From positions 1-13,870 of the forward strand of contig JAUWWP010000031.1 in the NCBI GenBank assembly GCA_030616835.1: a DNA stretch of 13,870 bases, in the 5' to 3' direction. Source of the DNA: Deltaproteobacteria bacterium (GTDB lineage: Bacteria > Desulfobacterota > G020345765). Shown piece after piece: positions 5,666 to 12,971 of the stretch (position 1 is its first letter; the number at the start of each line of letters is the position of its first letter). The translations under genes were made by a program, and so were the position numbers. A model generated the notes under the pieces. The model was not told the DNA's origin. It worked only from the letters and a program-made list of their open reading frames with translations, and did not search any database.

Positions 5666-6647
5666 TATTTCCTTTCAGTCCCCCAAGTATGTCAAGGACT
5701 GCTCGGCCAAAAGGCTCAAGGTATTGGGCCCCGGGATAAGAATCAGGCTCAGGAACCCGAACCTTCAGAGGTTTACCGATTAGCCTTACCTCCTGCAAAA
5801 GCTCACGGAAAAGGGAGGAAAGCAGATATTCGTCATCAGACCACGGGGAAGCCGAAAGCGCCTTTGCCAGCTGGTCCAGCACCAGAAAGGTCCTGACCCA
5901 GTTCAGGTAACCGGGCTTTTCCTTTAACCCCAGGACATTAAGCCATTCACTTTCCCTCTCCAGATAGTAGTCCCCAATCTTCTTTCCGGCAACCTTTGTC
6001 ACCACCCCGGCCTTTGCCCATCTTCCCAGGATCCGGTAGACATTTTTCTGATCGTAAAAGACCTCCCGGGCAATGGAGTTGGAATTGCCCCCGGGGTTAA
6101 GTAAAAGATAGATAAGCACTTCAACCCGGGCATCCACACCAAAGACAGACCGCAATAGCAGTTGGAGCAATGAAGGTTGCTGAACCTTGGGCTCGGTCAC
6201 AACCCCCTTTATCTGAAAGGCACTGAAGATCTCTTCATACTTTTTAACATCATCATTCTCAGAATCATGTATATCGGATCTCTTACTAAAGATGGTTTTA
6301 TGAGGAAATTTATTATGGGTGTCGGTCATCAACTTAAACACCCCCGGGGTAAGAAGAGGCTCACTTGACCCGGGAAGCGGTTTCATAAAGACCCTTACAA
6401 TCCTCTTGAGACGGGAGAGATTCAACCACTGTCCATTTTTAATCAACCATTCAAGCGAAGCCGAGAGAAGGCGGCTGTCATGTAAACCGACAGTCAGGGT
6501 AGAGACTATCATAGCCTCAAGGTCTACCGTCCAATATCCTTCGGGCTGAACATGGGACGAAACGCCTACCGCGGGCCAGTGTCTCCAGTGGATCCCAAGC
6601 AGGTCGTTGATGAACCTTTCTTTAAATTCTTCCAGCGATAGACTCAT
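5652..6647 (-). CDS. Winged-helix DNA-binding protein, possible AbiEi-like antitoxin/regulator
   Basis: A 331-residue soluble protein. The N-terminal about 110 residues are helical (FINDLLGIHWRHWPAVGVSS near the start; LLSASLEWLIKNGQWLNLSR). A charged linker (about 115-150) leads to a winged-helix domain: FGVDARVEVLIYLLLNPGG, SIAREVFYDQKNVYRILGRW as helix-turn-helix, and VVTKVAGKKIGDYYLE as the wing. A helical C-terminal part follows. Proteins of this layout, as I recall, often sit beside AbiEii-type nucleotidyltransferase toxins and act as repressor/antitoxin. No such toxin gene is present here, only the 29-codon ORF, so this is inference. The start is the first in-frame ATG after an upstream TGA; there is no strong ribosome site. 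A consensus promoter with inverted boxes upstream suggests it represses itself. Confidence 0.65.
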   Translation of the reverse strand: MSLSLEEFKERFINDLLGIHWRHWPAVGVSSHVQPEGYWTVDLEAMIVSTLTVGLHDSRLLSASLEWLIKNGQWLNLSRLKRIVRVFMKPLPGSSEPLLTPGVFKLMTDTHNKFPHKTIFSKRSDIHDSENDDVKKYEEIFSAFQIKGVVTEPKVQQPSLLQLLLRSVFGVDARVEVLIYLLLNPGGNSNSIAREVFYDQKNVYRILGRWAKAGVVTKVAGKKIGDYYLERESEWLNVLGLKEKPGYLNWVRTFLVLDQLAKALSASPWSDDEYLLSSLFRELLQEVRLIGKPLKVRVPEPDSYPGAQYLEPFGRAVLDILGGLKGNNAGR

Positions 6648-6684
6648 AGCCGTGTATCTAAAATGTCATGTTCGATCTTTCTCA

Positions 6685-6728
6685 TATTAGGATTCTAATA
6701 CCTTATTATTAGGATGTCAAGTCCTAAT
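6685..6728. promoter_or_regulatory. Tandem inverted TATTAG/CTAATA operator boxes
   Basis: Two perfect inverted repeats overlap the promoter: TATTAG-GATT-CTAATA (6685-6700) covers the -10, and ATTAGGA-TGTCAAG-TCCTAAT (6708-6728) brackets the -35. A further TATTAG at 6707-6712 faces the CTAATA at 6695-6700. This is the placement expected of a repressor site, and the adjacent winged-helix protein is the natural candidate. The binding itself is inferred. Confidence 0.6.
6692..6720 (-). promoter_or_regulatory. Sigma70-type promoter of the winged-helix gene
   Basis: On the minus strand TTGACA (6715-6720) and TAGAAT (6692-6697) are separated by exactly 17 nt. The -35 is a perfect consensus and the -10 is five of six. 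Transcription would start near 6685, leaving a leader of about 38 nt before the ATG at 6647. Confidence 0.7.
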
Positions 6729-7019
6729 TTTGAAAAATGGGGAATAATGACCACTGACCGCAGACGGCAGCCCGACGACGGACCACAGGTCTTAATTTCA
6801 AATTACAAAGCCCAAATTACAAATCAAATCCTAAATCCAAATGACTAAATGACAGCTAATCGCTGGTAATTCCCCCTCCCCTTGCCTACTTCGCCGTAGT
6901 CCCGATGCCCATCGGGGCTCCTCGAAGGGCTCAGGATCTCGGTTTTTTTCGTGAAATTCGTGAAATTCGTGGTTCAATCCGCTTGAACCGCTCGGCCTCT
7001 CCACTTCAAATAAAAAACT

Positions 7020-7049
7020 TTGACATTACCCAATAAATCTGCTAAGAAT
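7020..7049 (+). promoter_or_regulatory. Candidate promoter of the glycan operon
   Basis: TTGACA (7020-7025) is a perfect -35. AAGAAT (7044-7049), four of six to TATAAT, follows after 18 nt. Transcription would begin about 35 nt before the GTG at 7089. The weak -10 makes this tentative. Confidence 0.45.
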
Positions 7050-7088
7050 TTGCCTAATGGAATATAACAATTCAGGCGGTCCGATAGA

Positions 7089-8369
7089 GTGATCCATAAG
7101 GGTTCTGAACCAGTTGATAAAAAAGGTCATCCGAATCATCCATTAAGGATATGTCTGTTGACCTATCGGGGTAACCCGACTTGTGGAGGCCAGGGGGTAT
7201 ATATTAAGCATCTCAGCCGGGCGCTGCGAGACCTGGGCCATCAGGTCGATGTCGTATCCGGACCGCCGTATCCTGAATTAGACGAGAATATTACCCTGCG
7301 TAAACTGCCGAGCCTGGATCTTTACAATCCCGAGCATTTATTTAAAGTCAAGAAAATTCGTGACCTAACATCACCGGTCAATCAACTGGAATTCATCGCC
7401 ATGTGCCTGGGCGTTTTTCCTGAACCTCTTACCTTCGGCCTGAGGGCTTATCATTATTTCCGTACCAAATTGCCCCCTTATGATATTGTCCATGATAACC
7501 AGTGCCTTTCCTACGGCATCTGGGGAATCTCACGCCTTGGCTTTCCCACGGTGGCGACCGTTCACCATCCGATTACCGTTGACCGGGACGTTGATATTAA
7601 AGCAGCAAAATCCTGGTTCAGGAAGTTGATGGTGATGAGATGGTATTCATTCCTGGGGATGCAGAGGAGGGTTCTGCGCCGCCTCTCCCATATCATCACG
7701 GTTTCAGAGTGCTCGAAAAAGGATATCAGCAAGGACTTTAAAATACCCATCCATAGGTTTCGGGTCGTTCCGAACGGCATCAATACCGACATCTTTCATC
7801 CCCTTCCCCATATTGAACGGGCAAAAAACCGGATCCTGGTAACCAACAGTGCCGATACCCCTCTGAAAGGGCTGAAATATCTCCTGGAAGCAGTCGCTTC
7901 CATAAGCAAGAAACGAAGCATCAGACTCACCGTGATCGGTACCCCGAAGAAAAACGGGGATATCAAGTACCTTATCCGGGATTTGGGGATTCATGATTAT
8001 GTAAAATTTACCGGACGGATTGAATACGAAGACTTTGCCCGCTATTATGCCGAAGCCACCATGGCCGTCACCCCCTCCCTGTACGAAGGATTTGGCCTGC
8101 CGGCCGGTGAGGCCATGGCCTGTGGTGCTGCGGTTATCAGCACCGCCGGGGGGGCACTGCCTGAAGTGGTGGGCAATGCCGGTATCCTGGTACCACCGGC
8201 GGATAAACGGGCATTAGAGAATGCCATCCTCTCCCTGCTGGATGATCCGGATAAGTGCCATCGACTGGGACAGGCCGGCCGGGAGCGGGTGAAGAATCTA
8301 TTTACCTGGCACCACGCAGCAAAAAGAACTGTGGAGGTATACCGGGAAGCGATCGATGCTAACCGTTGA
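7089..8369 (+). CDS. GT4-family glycosyltransferase
   Basis: A 426-residue GT-B glycosyltransferase. The N-terminal domain begins LRICLLTYRGNPTCGGQGVY (19-38), the GT4 acceptor-side glycine loop (GGQG, 33-36). VVPNGINTDIFHP (227-239) leads into the C-terminal nucleotide-sugar domain. Its E-x7-E motif is SLYEGFGLPAGEAMACG (330-346), with Glu333 and Glu341 as expected contacts to the donor. GGALPEVVGNAGILVPPAD (354-372) is equally typical. It should transfer a sugar with retention of configuration at the cytoplasmic face of the membrane; donor and acceptor are unknown. Length is normal. The GTG start at 7089 is the first available; the real start could be slightly later, since the residues before LRICLL are poorly conserved in such enzymes. 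It is the first gene of a four-gene operon and overlaps the next by 14 nt. Confidence 0.9.
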   Translation: MIHKGSEPVDKKGHPNHPLRICLLTYRGNPTCGGQGVYIKHLSRALRDLGHQVDVVSGPPYPELDENITLRKLPSLDLYNPEHLFKVKKIRDLTSPVNQLEFIAMCLGVFPEPLTFGLRAYHYFRTKLPPYDIVHDNQCLSYGIWGISRLGFPTVATVHHPITVDRDVDIKAAKSWFRKLMVMRWYSFLGMQRRVLRRLSHIITVSECSKKDISKDFKIPIHRFRVVPNGINTDIFHPLPHIERAKNRILVTNSADTPLKGLKYLLEAVASISKKRSIRLTVIGTPKKNGDIKYLIRDLGIHDYVKFTGRIEYEDFARYYAEATMAVTPSLYEGFGLPAGEAMACGAAVISTAGGALPEVVGNAGILVPPADKRALENAILSLLDDPDKCHRLGQAGRERVKNLFTWHHAAKRTVEVYREAIDANR

Positions 8370-9060
8370 CTTTAAAAAACTGGGCATAAAACCGGGGAGC
8401 CGCATTCTCGATGCCGGCTGCGGTACCGGTCGTCATCTTTGTGAAGCGTTTCGCTCTCAAGGCGTGGATGTCGTCGGCATTGACCTGAACTGGGAAGATC
8501 TGCGTAACGCCAGGTACATCTTATATTCGCTGGATAGCGGGGGAAATTGTTTACGGGTAATCTCGAGGGCCGATGTCACCAGGCTGCCGTTTAAAGAGGG
8601 CGTATTCGATGCGGTCATCTGTTCGGAGGTTCTTGAACATATTCCTGATAACCAGAGTGCCATCGCCGAGCTGGTCAGGGTCCTGAAGCCGGGAAAGGAT
8701 CTGGTCGTGAGTGTGCCGAGATTCCTGCCGGAGCGAATCTGCTGGGCTATCTCTGAGAGTTACCACAACGAAGCCGGTGGGCATATCAGGATATACAAAA
8801 AGCAGGAACTGCGAAGATTGCTGGAGAGTGCCGGTACCCGGTGCTGGAGCATCCGCTATAAGCATGCCCTGCACGCTCCCTACTGGTGGCTTAAATGCCT
8901 GGTTGGCCCCAAGAATGAAGGCTCCCGACTGGTGAAATGGTACAAGGGATTTCTTGAACGGGACATCATAAAGGGTTCAGCTCTGGCCCGGGCGCTGGAT
9001 AAAATGTTGATGCCCTTCATGGCAAAGAGCGTTGTTTTCTATCTCAAAAAAGGATTTTAA
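8356..9060 (+). CDS. Class I SAM-dependent methyltransferase
   Basis: A 234-residue cytoplasmic methyltransferase of the Methyltransf_11 type. The SAM-binding motif I is ILDAGCGTGRHL (17-28). Motif II has the acidic residue in VVGIDLN (39-45). RLPFKEGVFDAVICSEVLEH (76-95) is the motif III/IV region of small-molecule methyltransferases, and VLKPGKDLVVSVP (109-121) the post-motif strand. The C-terminal third is rich in Trp, Tyr and Arg and ends with a hydrophobic stretch, which could help it approach a membrane-bound substrate. The ATG lies 14 nt inside the glycosyltransferase gene, with GGGAAG ahead, so the two are translationally coupled. In this operon it most likely methylates a sugar, lipid or polyprenyl-linked intermediate; the substrate is not deducible. 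Confidence 0.88.
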   Translation: MLTVDFKKLGIKPGSRILDAGCGTGRHLCEAFRSQGVDVVGIDLNWEDLRNARYILYSLDSGGNCLRVISRADVTRLPFKEGVFDAVICSEVLEHIPDNQSAIAELVRVLKPGKDLVVSVPRFLPERICWAISESYHNEAGGHIRIYKKQELRRLLESAGTRCWSIRYKHALHAPYWWLKCLVGPKNEGSRLVKWYKGFLERDIIKGSALARALDKMLMPFMAKSVVFYLKKGF

Positions 9061-9061
9061 C

Positions 9062-10195
9062 ATGGAACTGAACGTCTCGCGAAGTATTGTCGAATCACCC
9101 ATTGATATTGAAGCAGTAGCGGCATTTATTGCCCGGGTGCAAAAAGAAGATGGAGAAATTCCCTGGTCCGAAGGGGGGAAGACCGATCCCTGGGATCATA
9201 TCGAAAGCGCCATGGGGCTTTGTGTTGCGGGATACTTAAAAGAGGCGGAACGAGCCTACGAGTGGATGTCCCGGACTCAGCTAAAGGATGGCAGTTGGTG
9301 GGCGGCCTATCGTGACGGCGTTCCTGAGGATACATCCAGGGATACCAACATATCATCTTATATTGCGGTGGGGGTATTCCATTATTACTTAATCACCAAT
9401 GATATCGCCTTTCTCAAACACATGTGGCCAACCCTGGAGGCCGGCATTGATTATGCCCTCAGTCTCCAGGAATCAACCGGTGAGATTTACTGGGCAAAAA
9501 ATGGTGATGGCGTCGTGGATCCTATGGCCCTTTTAACGGGCTCCAGTTCCGTCTACATGAGCATCAAGTGTGCCCTGGCCATTGCATCACGACTGAGGAA
9601 AAGCCGGCCCGACTGGGAAAAGGCACTCAAGAAATTGGGACATGCTCTCAGAAACCGGCCTGACCTTTTTAATATGACGAAATCCCGCTACTCCCTGGAT
9701 TGGTACTATCCTGTCCTCAGTGGTGCCGTTACGGGTATTGATGCCCGAAGGCGGATTGATAAATTCTGGGATAAGTTTGTGGTACCAGACTGGGGGGTAC
9801 GTTGTGTCTCTGACCAGCCCTGGGTGACCATGGCGGAAACCTCGGAACTGGTATTGGCTCTGGCGGCCATTGAGGAATATGAGCAGGCAGAAATGATCTT
9901 TAACTGCTTAAAGGATAAGAAGTATGATGATGGATCGTACTGGATGGGCGTTACTTTTCCCGATTCGGTCATCTGGCCTGAGGAGAAAACATCATGGACA
10001 GCCGCGGCCGTGCTTCTTGCCTACGATGCCCTCAATGAGCTGACCCCGGCGAGCTGTTTATTCAGCCACAGTTTCTGGGGCATCCCCGAATCCCGGGTAT
10101 CTGCTCCCGCCAGAGAAACCTACCCAACGCAACCGGCAAAAAAAAGGCTGAGAAAATCCCCATCAATCTCACCAATTGAAGAGGTAAGGAGTTAG
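9062..10195 (+). CDS. Alpha-toroid protein of the 'prenyltransferase-like' type
   Basis: A 377-residue protein. The ATG at 9062, one base after the methyltransferase stop and behind AAAAGGATT, is preferred to the in-frame ATG at 9032 inside the upstream gene. It shows repeated Q/K-x-x-D-G-(S/E)-x-x-W units: QKEDGEIPW (27-35), QLKDGSWW (73-80), QESTGEIYW (136-144), KYDDGSYW (287-294). Conserved-looking patches are GGKTDPWDHIESAMGL (38-53), LLTGSSSVYMS (157-167), LDWYYPVLSG (212-221) and RCVSDQPWVTMAETSELVLA (247-266). This pattern fits an alpha/alpha toroid (terpenoid-cyclase/prenyltransferase or six-hairpin-glycosidase fold). Automated pipelines label similar proteins prenyltransferase, but no DDxxD-type diphosphate motif or obvious zinc site is visible, so that name is unproven. 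The basic, Pro-rich C-terminal tail (345-377) looks disordered. Context suggests a role in making or trimming the operon's glycan or lipid. Confidence 0.7.
   Translation: MELNVSRSIVESPIDIEAVAAFIARVQKEDGEIPWSEGGKTDPWDHIESAMGLCVAGYLKEAERAYEWMSRTQLKDGSWWAAYRDGVPEDTSRDTNISSYIAVGVFHYYLITNDIAFLKHMWPTLEAGIDYALSLQESTGEIYWAKNGDGVVDPMALLTGSSSVYMSIKCALAIASRLRKSRPDWEKALKKLGHALRNRPDLFNMTKSRYSLDWYYPVLSGAVTGIDARRRIDKFWDKFVVPDWGVRCVSDQPWVTMAETSELVLALAAIEEYEQAEMIFNCLKDKKYDDGSYWMGVTFPDSVIWPEEKTSWTAAAVLLAYDALNELTPASCLFSHSFWGIPESRVSAPARETYPTQPAKKRLRKSPSISPIEEVRS
10186..10191 (+). promoter_or_regulatory. Ribosome binding site for the acyltransferase gene
   Basis: AAGGAG overlaps the end of the toroid gene and lies 9 nt before the TTG at 10201. 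The next ATG (10225) would have only GAGG at 14-nt spacing. This favours the TTG start, with some doubt. Confidence 0.55.
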
Positions 10196-10200
10196 TTTCC

Positions 10201-10911
10201 TTGAGGAAAGATCATCGTCCTTATATGATCAATCGCTTGAGTATTAAATTTCGAAACTGGTATGTGAACCATTTTTTGCGTCCTCAATTCGAATATCTTG
10301 GCAAAGAGACCACATTTGTAAGGCCCTGGCATATAGAGGTAACCGGATGGCCTATTGTGCTGGGTGACTACGCAAATGTCGTCGCCACTCCGGATAAGAA
10401 GATCAGACTGACCGTCTGGTCAAAAAGTGAAGGTAAGGGGCGTATTCAAATAGGAGATTATTGTCTAATCTGCCCGGGGGTAAGGATTAGTGCTGCTACC
10501 GAGATCGTCATTGGTGACAATTGCATGATGGCCCAGGGCGCATATATTACGGATTCGGACTGGCATGACCTTTATGATCGCAGCATGTTCGGTGGCCAGA
10601 CAGCACCGATCAGGATAGGCAATAACGCCTGGTTAGGAGATAGCGCCATTGTGTGCAAGGGTGTCACTATTGGCGATAACAGCATTATTGGGGCCGGTGC
10701 TATTGTGGTTAAAGACATACCGCCTAATGTCATTGCCGCCGGCAATCCGGCTACGGTCGTGAAGCATCTCGATCCCGACAGGCGTCTGAAAACGCGGGCC
10801 GAGTGGTTTGCGAACCTGCCCCAATTAGATGAGATTGACCGAAAAGAACGAAAGGGAAATACGACACTTGGGTGGCTACGGTCAATGATCTTCCCGATAA
10901 AAGGAGATTAG
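10201..10911 (+). CDS. Hexapeptide-repeat (left-handed beta-helix) acyltransferase
   Basis: A 236-residue enzyme if begun at TTG 10201 (228 residues from ATG 10225, where MINRLSIKFRNWY begins). The hexapeptide repeats run from about 80 to 185: RIQIGDYCLICPGVRIS, EIVIGDNCMMAQGAYI, then PIRIGNNAWLGDSAIVCKGV and TIGDNSIIGAGAIVVKDIPP. The last is the standard end of WbbJ/maltose-O-acetyltransferase-type folds, followed by AAGNPATVVKHL. His122 in SDWHDLYD, in the loop that leaves the helix, is the expected catalytic base. Such trimers transfer acetyl or other acyl groups from acyl-CoA to a sugar hydroxyl or amine. It begins 5 nt after the toroid gene and closes the operon, so it probably decorates the sugar added by the GT4. 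A 40-residue polar tail ends near a hydrophobic LRSMIF. Confidence 0.85.
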   Translation: MRKDHRPYMINRLSIKFRNWYVNHFLRPQFEYLGKETTFVRPWHIEVTGWPIVLGDYANVVATPDKKIRLTVWSKSEGKGRIQIGDYCLICPGVRISAATEIVIGDNCMMAQGAYITDSDWHDLYDRSMFGGQTAPIRIGNNAWLGDSAIVCKGVTIGDNSIIGAGAIVVKDIPPNVIAAGNPATVVKHLDPDRRLKTRAEWFANLPQLDEIDRKERKGNTTLGWLRSMIFPIKGD

Positions 10912-11272
10912 GGAAAAGATATCATCCCCAATAATGCGTTAATGTAGGGGCTCAATTGCCATAATATCAAATATAATAAATTCTAAGCACTAAGCACCAA
11001 ATCCTAAACAATTTCAAATGATCAAAATCCAAAACTCAAAACATTCCCTTCGACAGGCCTATCCTGAGCCCCGCCTGTGGCGGGGTCGAAAGGCTCAGGA
11101 CAAGGTTTTGAACATTTGATATTTGAATTTGGGATTTGTTTAGAGTTTAGGATTTGGGATTTAGAATTTATCAGCATAGAGCAAGCAATTCGGATGTTCA
11201 CGCATAAGCCTACTTCGTCCGCCTGAGGCGGACTACGAAGGCTGAATCTGGGATCATGTTGATGTCCCAATC
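10912..11272. other. Hairpin-rich intergenic spacer
   Basis: These 361 nt separate the glycan operon from the radical SAM gene. They contain a large imperfect inverted repeat (10976-11171) with a GC-rich centre, and a second GC-rich hairpin with perfect arms TCCGCC/GGCGGA (11218-11232) extended by CTTCG/CGAAG. I see no ORF that looks coding and no clear promoter. Confidence 0.55.
10976..11171. repeat. Long imperfect inverted repeat with GC-rich core
   Basis: The ends ATAAATTCTAA (10976-10986) and TTAGAATTTAT (11161-11171) are exact inverses. Further shared words (AAATCCTAAAC, TAAACAA, TTCAAAAC) occur along both arms with small shifts. The centre has exact arms TCCTGAGCC (11062-11070) and GGCTCAGGA (11092-11100) with CCCCGCC-TGT-GGCGGGG (11069-11085) inside. 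The unit has MITE-like geometry but no coding capacity. AT-rich words of the same style recur at 5499-5562 and 6794-6850. Confidence 0.55.
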
Positions 11273-12865
11273 ATGAGAGTTGCGATCATTGCCCCACCAT
11301 ATCCCCTTGAGGAATCACCCGCACCATCACTGGGTGCCTCCTATGTTGCCGCTGCCTTCGAGGCGGCTGGATCGGAGGTTAAGATTATTGACTATATCGT
11401 TGCCCGTTATACCCAGGAGAAACTGAAGAAGGAACTCGATACCTTTAACCCGGATATTGTTGGGGCAACCTCGGTTACCATGAACTTTCCGGTAGCCGTT
11501 GATATTATCAAAACCGCTAAAAGACATAACCCCTCCATAATAACCATGATGGGTGGCCCTCATGTATCGTTCGATGCCGCCGGTACCCTGCAGACATATC
11601 CCGAAATTGATCTGCTCGTTGTTGGTGAAGGCGAGCGGACCATTATGGAACTGATGCCCCGGATCATGGACAACCGTGAATGGGCAAATATCAAGGGGAT
11701 TGCCTTCCGCCAGAACGGCAAGGTTGTGATCACCGAACCAAGAGAGTTGATCGATGACCTTGATTCGCTCCCTCTGCCGGCCCGGCACCTGTTACCCCTG
11801 TCCCGGTATCATGCCCTTGGCTTTCCGGTCAGCATTATCACCAGCCGGGGCTGTCCCCATTCCTGCATCTTCTGCCTGGGAAGACGTATGCTGGGAAACA
11901 GGAGCCGTCACCGGCAAGCATCCCTTGTTGTCGATGAGATCGAACGCATTCTGTCCTATGGTTTTTCCCGGATCAATATTACCGACGACCTGTTCACCTC
12001 CGGTAAAGCGAAGGTTCGGGAGATATGCGAAGAGATCCGCAGCCGGAGACTTAAGTTTGCCTGGAGTGCCTTTTCGCGGTGTAACACTACCGACCGAGAA
12101 ACCTTTGAAATTATGCATGCTGCGGGATGCGACAGTGTCAGTTTCGGCATTGAATCCGGCAATCCGGAGATGCTTAAACGCATCAAGAAGGGGATCACCC
12201 TCGAGCTCGCCAGGAAGGCGGTTAATGCCTGTAAGGAAGCAGGTATCGCTCCCCATGCATCCTTTATGGTAGGCCTCCCCGGAGAATCACCGGAGACCCT
12301 CAGGGACACCCAGGAATTTGCCAAGAGCCTCGATATTATCCATGGATATCACTTCCTTGCACCATTCCCCGGGACGACCGTGCGGGAGGAGATTGAAAAA
12401 TACGACCTCGAGATCCTGACCGACGACTGGGCCCGCTATGATGCGAATAGTGCCATCGTGAGAACATCAAAAGTTTCTTCGGAAGACATCAATCAGTTCG
12501 TCGCTGAATTTGATAATGAGGTTAATAAAGATTGGGAAGGACTGGTTCAGGGCTACCGGGAAAAAACTAATCTACCGGAAGAAGATTTCAGGGTGGAGGC
12601 ACACTTCCGGCTGCAGCTTGTTTACCGGCTATTGTCAGAGGATCTCATTGAAACCCATGGTTCTCTTCCGGTGGATCCTCTGAGTCATGTGCCTCGTGAA
12701 ACAGTCGATCTGCTGTGCCAGAGAATTACAGAAGCAACCGGTTCCGATTCGGGTTTGATTCATAAGACGATTAAACACTTTATTGATGTCGGTTACCTCA
12801 AGTCGAGACCGGCAGATAAAAACCTTATCTGGTACTGGACCCATAACAATAGGATTGATCAGTAG
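11273..12865 (+). CDS. B12-binding-domain radical SAM protein
   Basis: A 530-residue protein with the BchE/class-B-like layout. Residues 1-135 form a cobalamin-binding Rossmann domain (LGASYVAAAFEAAGSEVKII, VGATSVTMNFPVAV, GGPHVSFDAAG, DLLVVGEGERTI). The His of the DxHxxG box is absent, as usual for this group. The radical SAM core starts near 185, with the 4Fe-4S ligands in CPHSCIFC (Cys194, Cys198, Cys201). FGIESGNPEMLKRIKKG (about 290-306) and SFMVGLPGESPETL are the later SAM-binding strands. The last about 120 residues are helical and unassigned. Such enzymes catalyse radical methylations or ring rearrangements on lipids, cofactors or natural products in the cytoplasm under anoxic conditions. 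The ATG at 11273 has no clear ribosome site. It follows the glycan operon on the same strand but is 361 nt away, so a shared pathway is only possible. Confidence 0.88.
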   Translation: MRVAIIAPPYPLEESPAPSLGASYVAAAFEAAGSEVKIIDYIVARYTQEKLKKELDTFNPDIVGATSVTMNFPVAVDIIKTAKRHNPSIITMMGGPHVSFDAAGTLQTYPEIDLLVVGEGERTIMELMPRIMDNREWANIKGIAFRQNGKVVITEPRELIDDLDSLPLPARHLLPLSRYHALGFPVSIITSRGCPHSCIFCLGRRMLGNRSRHRQASLVVDEIERILSYGFSRINITDDLFTSGKAKVREICEEIRSRRLKFAWSAFSRCNTTDRETFEIMHAAGCDSVSFGIESGNPEMLKRIKKGITLELARKAVNACKEAGIAPHASFMVGLPGESPETLRDTQEFAKSLDIIHGYHFLAPFPGTTVREEIEKYDLEILTDDWARYDANSAIVRTSKVSSEDINQFVAEFDNEVNKDWEGLVQGYREKTNLPEEDFRVEAHFRLQLVYRLLSEDLIETHGSLPVDPLSHVPRETVDLLCQRITEATGSDSGLIHKTIKHFIDVGYLKSRPADKNLIWYWTHNNRIDQ

Positions 12866-12872
12866 GGAGGTC

Positions 12873-12955
12873 GGGGGTCAAATCTTTGATCTTGACAAAT
12901 GAGCAAATGATGCCGCAGCTTGAATTGAAGATAAAACGAGCGCTGTTCCTATTTT
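12873..12955 (+). repeat. REP-like repeat, best-preserved full copy
   Basis: It starts with GGGGGTCAAATCTTT and CTTGAC, which can pair (GTCAA with TTGAC, and inner ATC with GAT). It continues GAGCAAATGATGCCGCAG, TTGAATTGAAGATAAAAC and GAGCGCTGTTCCTATTTT. It fills the gap between the radical SAM gene and the next gene and ends just before that gene's AAGGAGG. It serves as the empty-site reference for the insertion at 4704-4832. Confidence 0.8.
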
Positions 12956-12958
12956 ACC

Positions 12959-12965
12959 AAGGAGG
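12959..12965 (+). promoter_or_regulatory. Ribosome binding site of the ICMT-like gene
   Basis: AAGGAGG with six nucleotides before ATG 12972. This strong site fixes the start and lies immediately after the REP copy. Confidence 0.8.
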
Positions 12966-12971
12966 TCTGCC

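Larger units (their letters stand above)
6648..7088. other. Divergent intergenic region between winged-helix gene and glycan operon
   Basis: The region holds the promoter and operator of the minus-strand gene; an AT-rich AAATCC/AAATTAC tract (about 6794-6850); a hairpin CCCGAT-GCCC-ATCGGG (6901-6916); a direct repeat of GTGAAATTC (around 6950-6970); a perfect 7-bp-stem hairpin GGTTCAA-TCCGC-TTGAACC (6971-6989); and the candidate promoter for the plus-strand operon. No tRNA or other RNA gene was recognised. Confidence 0.6.

Noticed and set aside
6889..6949. Hairpin CCCGAT/ATCGGG followed by a run of seven Ts, as a terminator
   Set aside because: About 25 nt separate the stem from the T-run and no gene ends just before it on the plus strand.
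11754..12272. 172-codon plus-strand frame within the radical SAM gene, and 150-codon frames opposite it
   Set aside because: They are out of frame or antisense to an intact B12/radical SAM protein, and the translations are Pro/Ser/Arg-rich without motifs.
7089..12865. Reading the glycan operon plus radical SAM gene as one biosynthetic cluster
   Set aside because: The radical SAM gene is 361 nt away across an element-like repeat, so joint function is possible but not supported enough to call.
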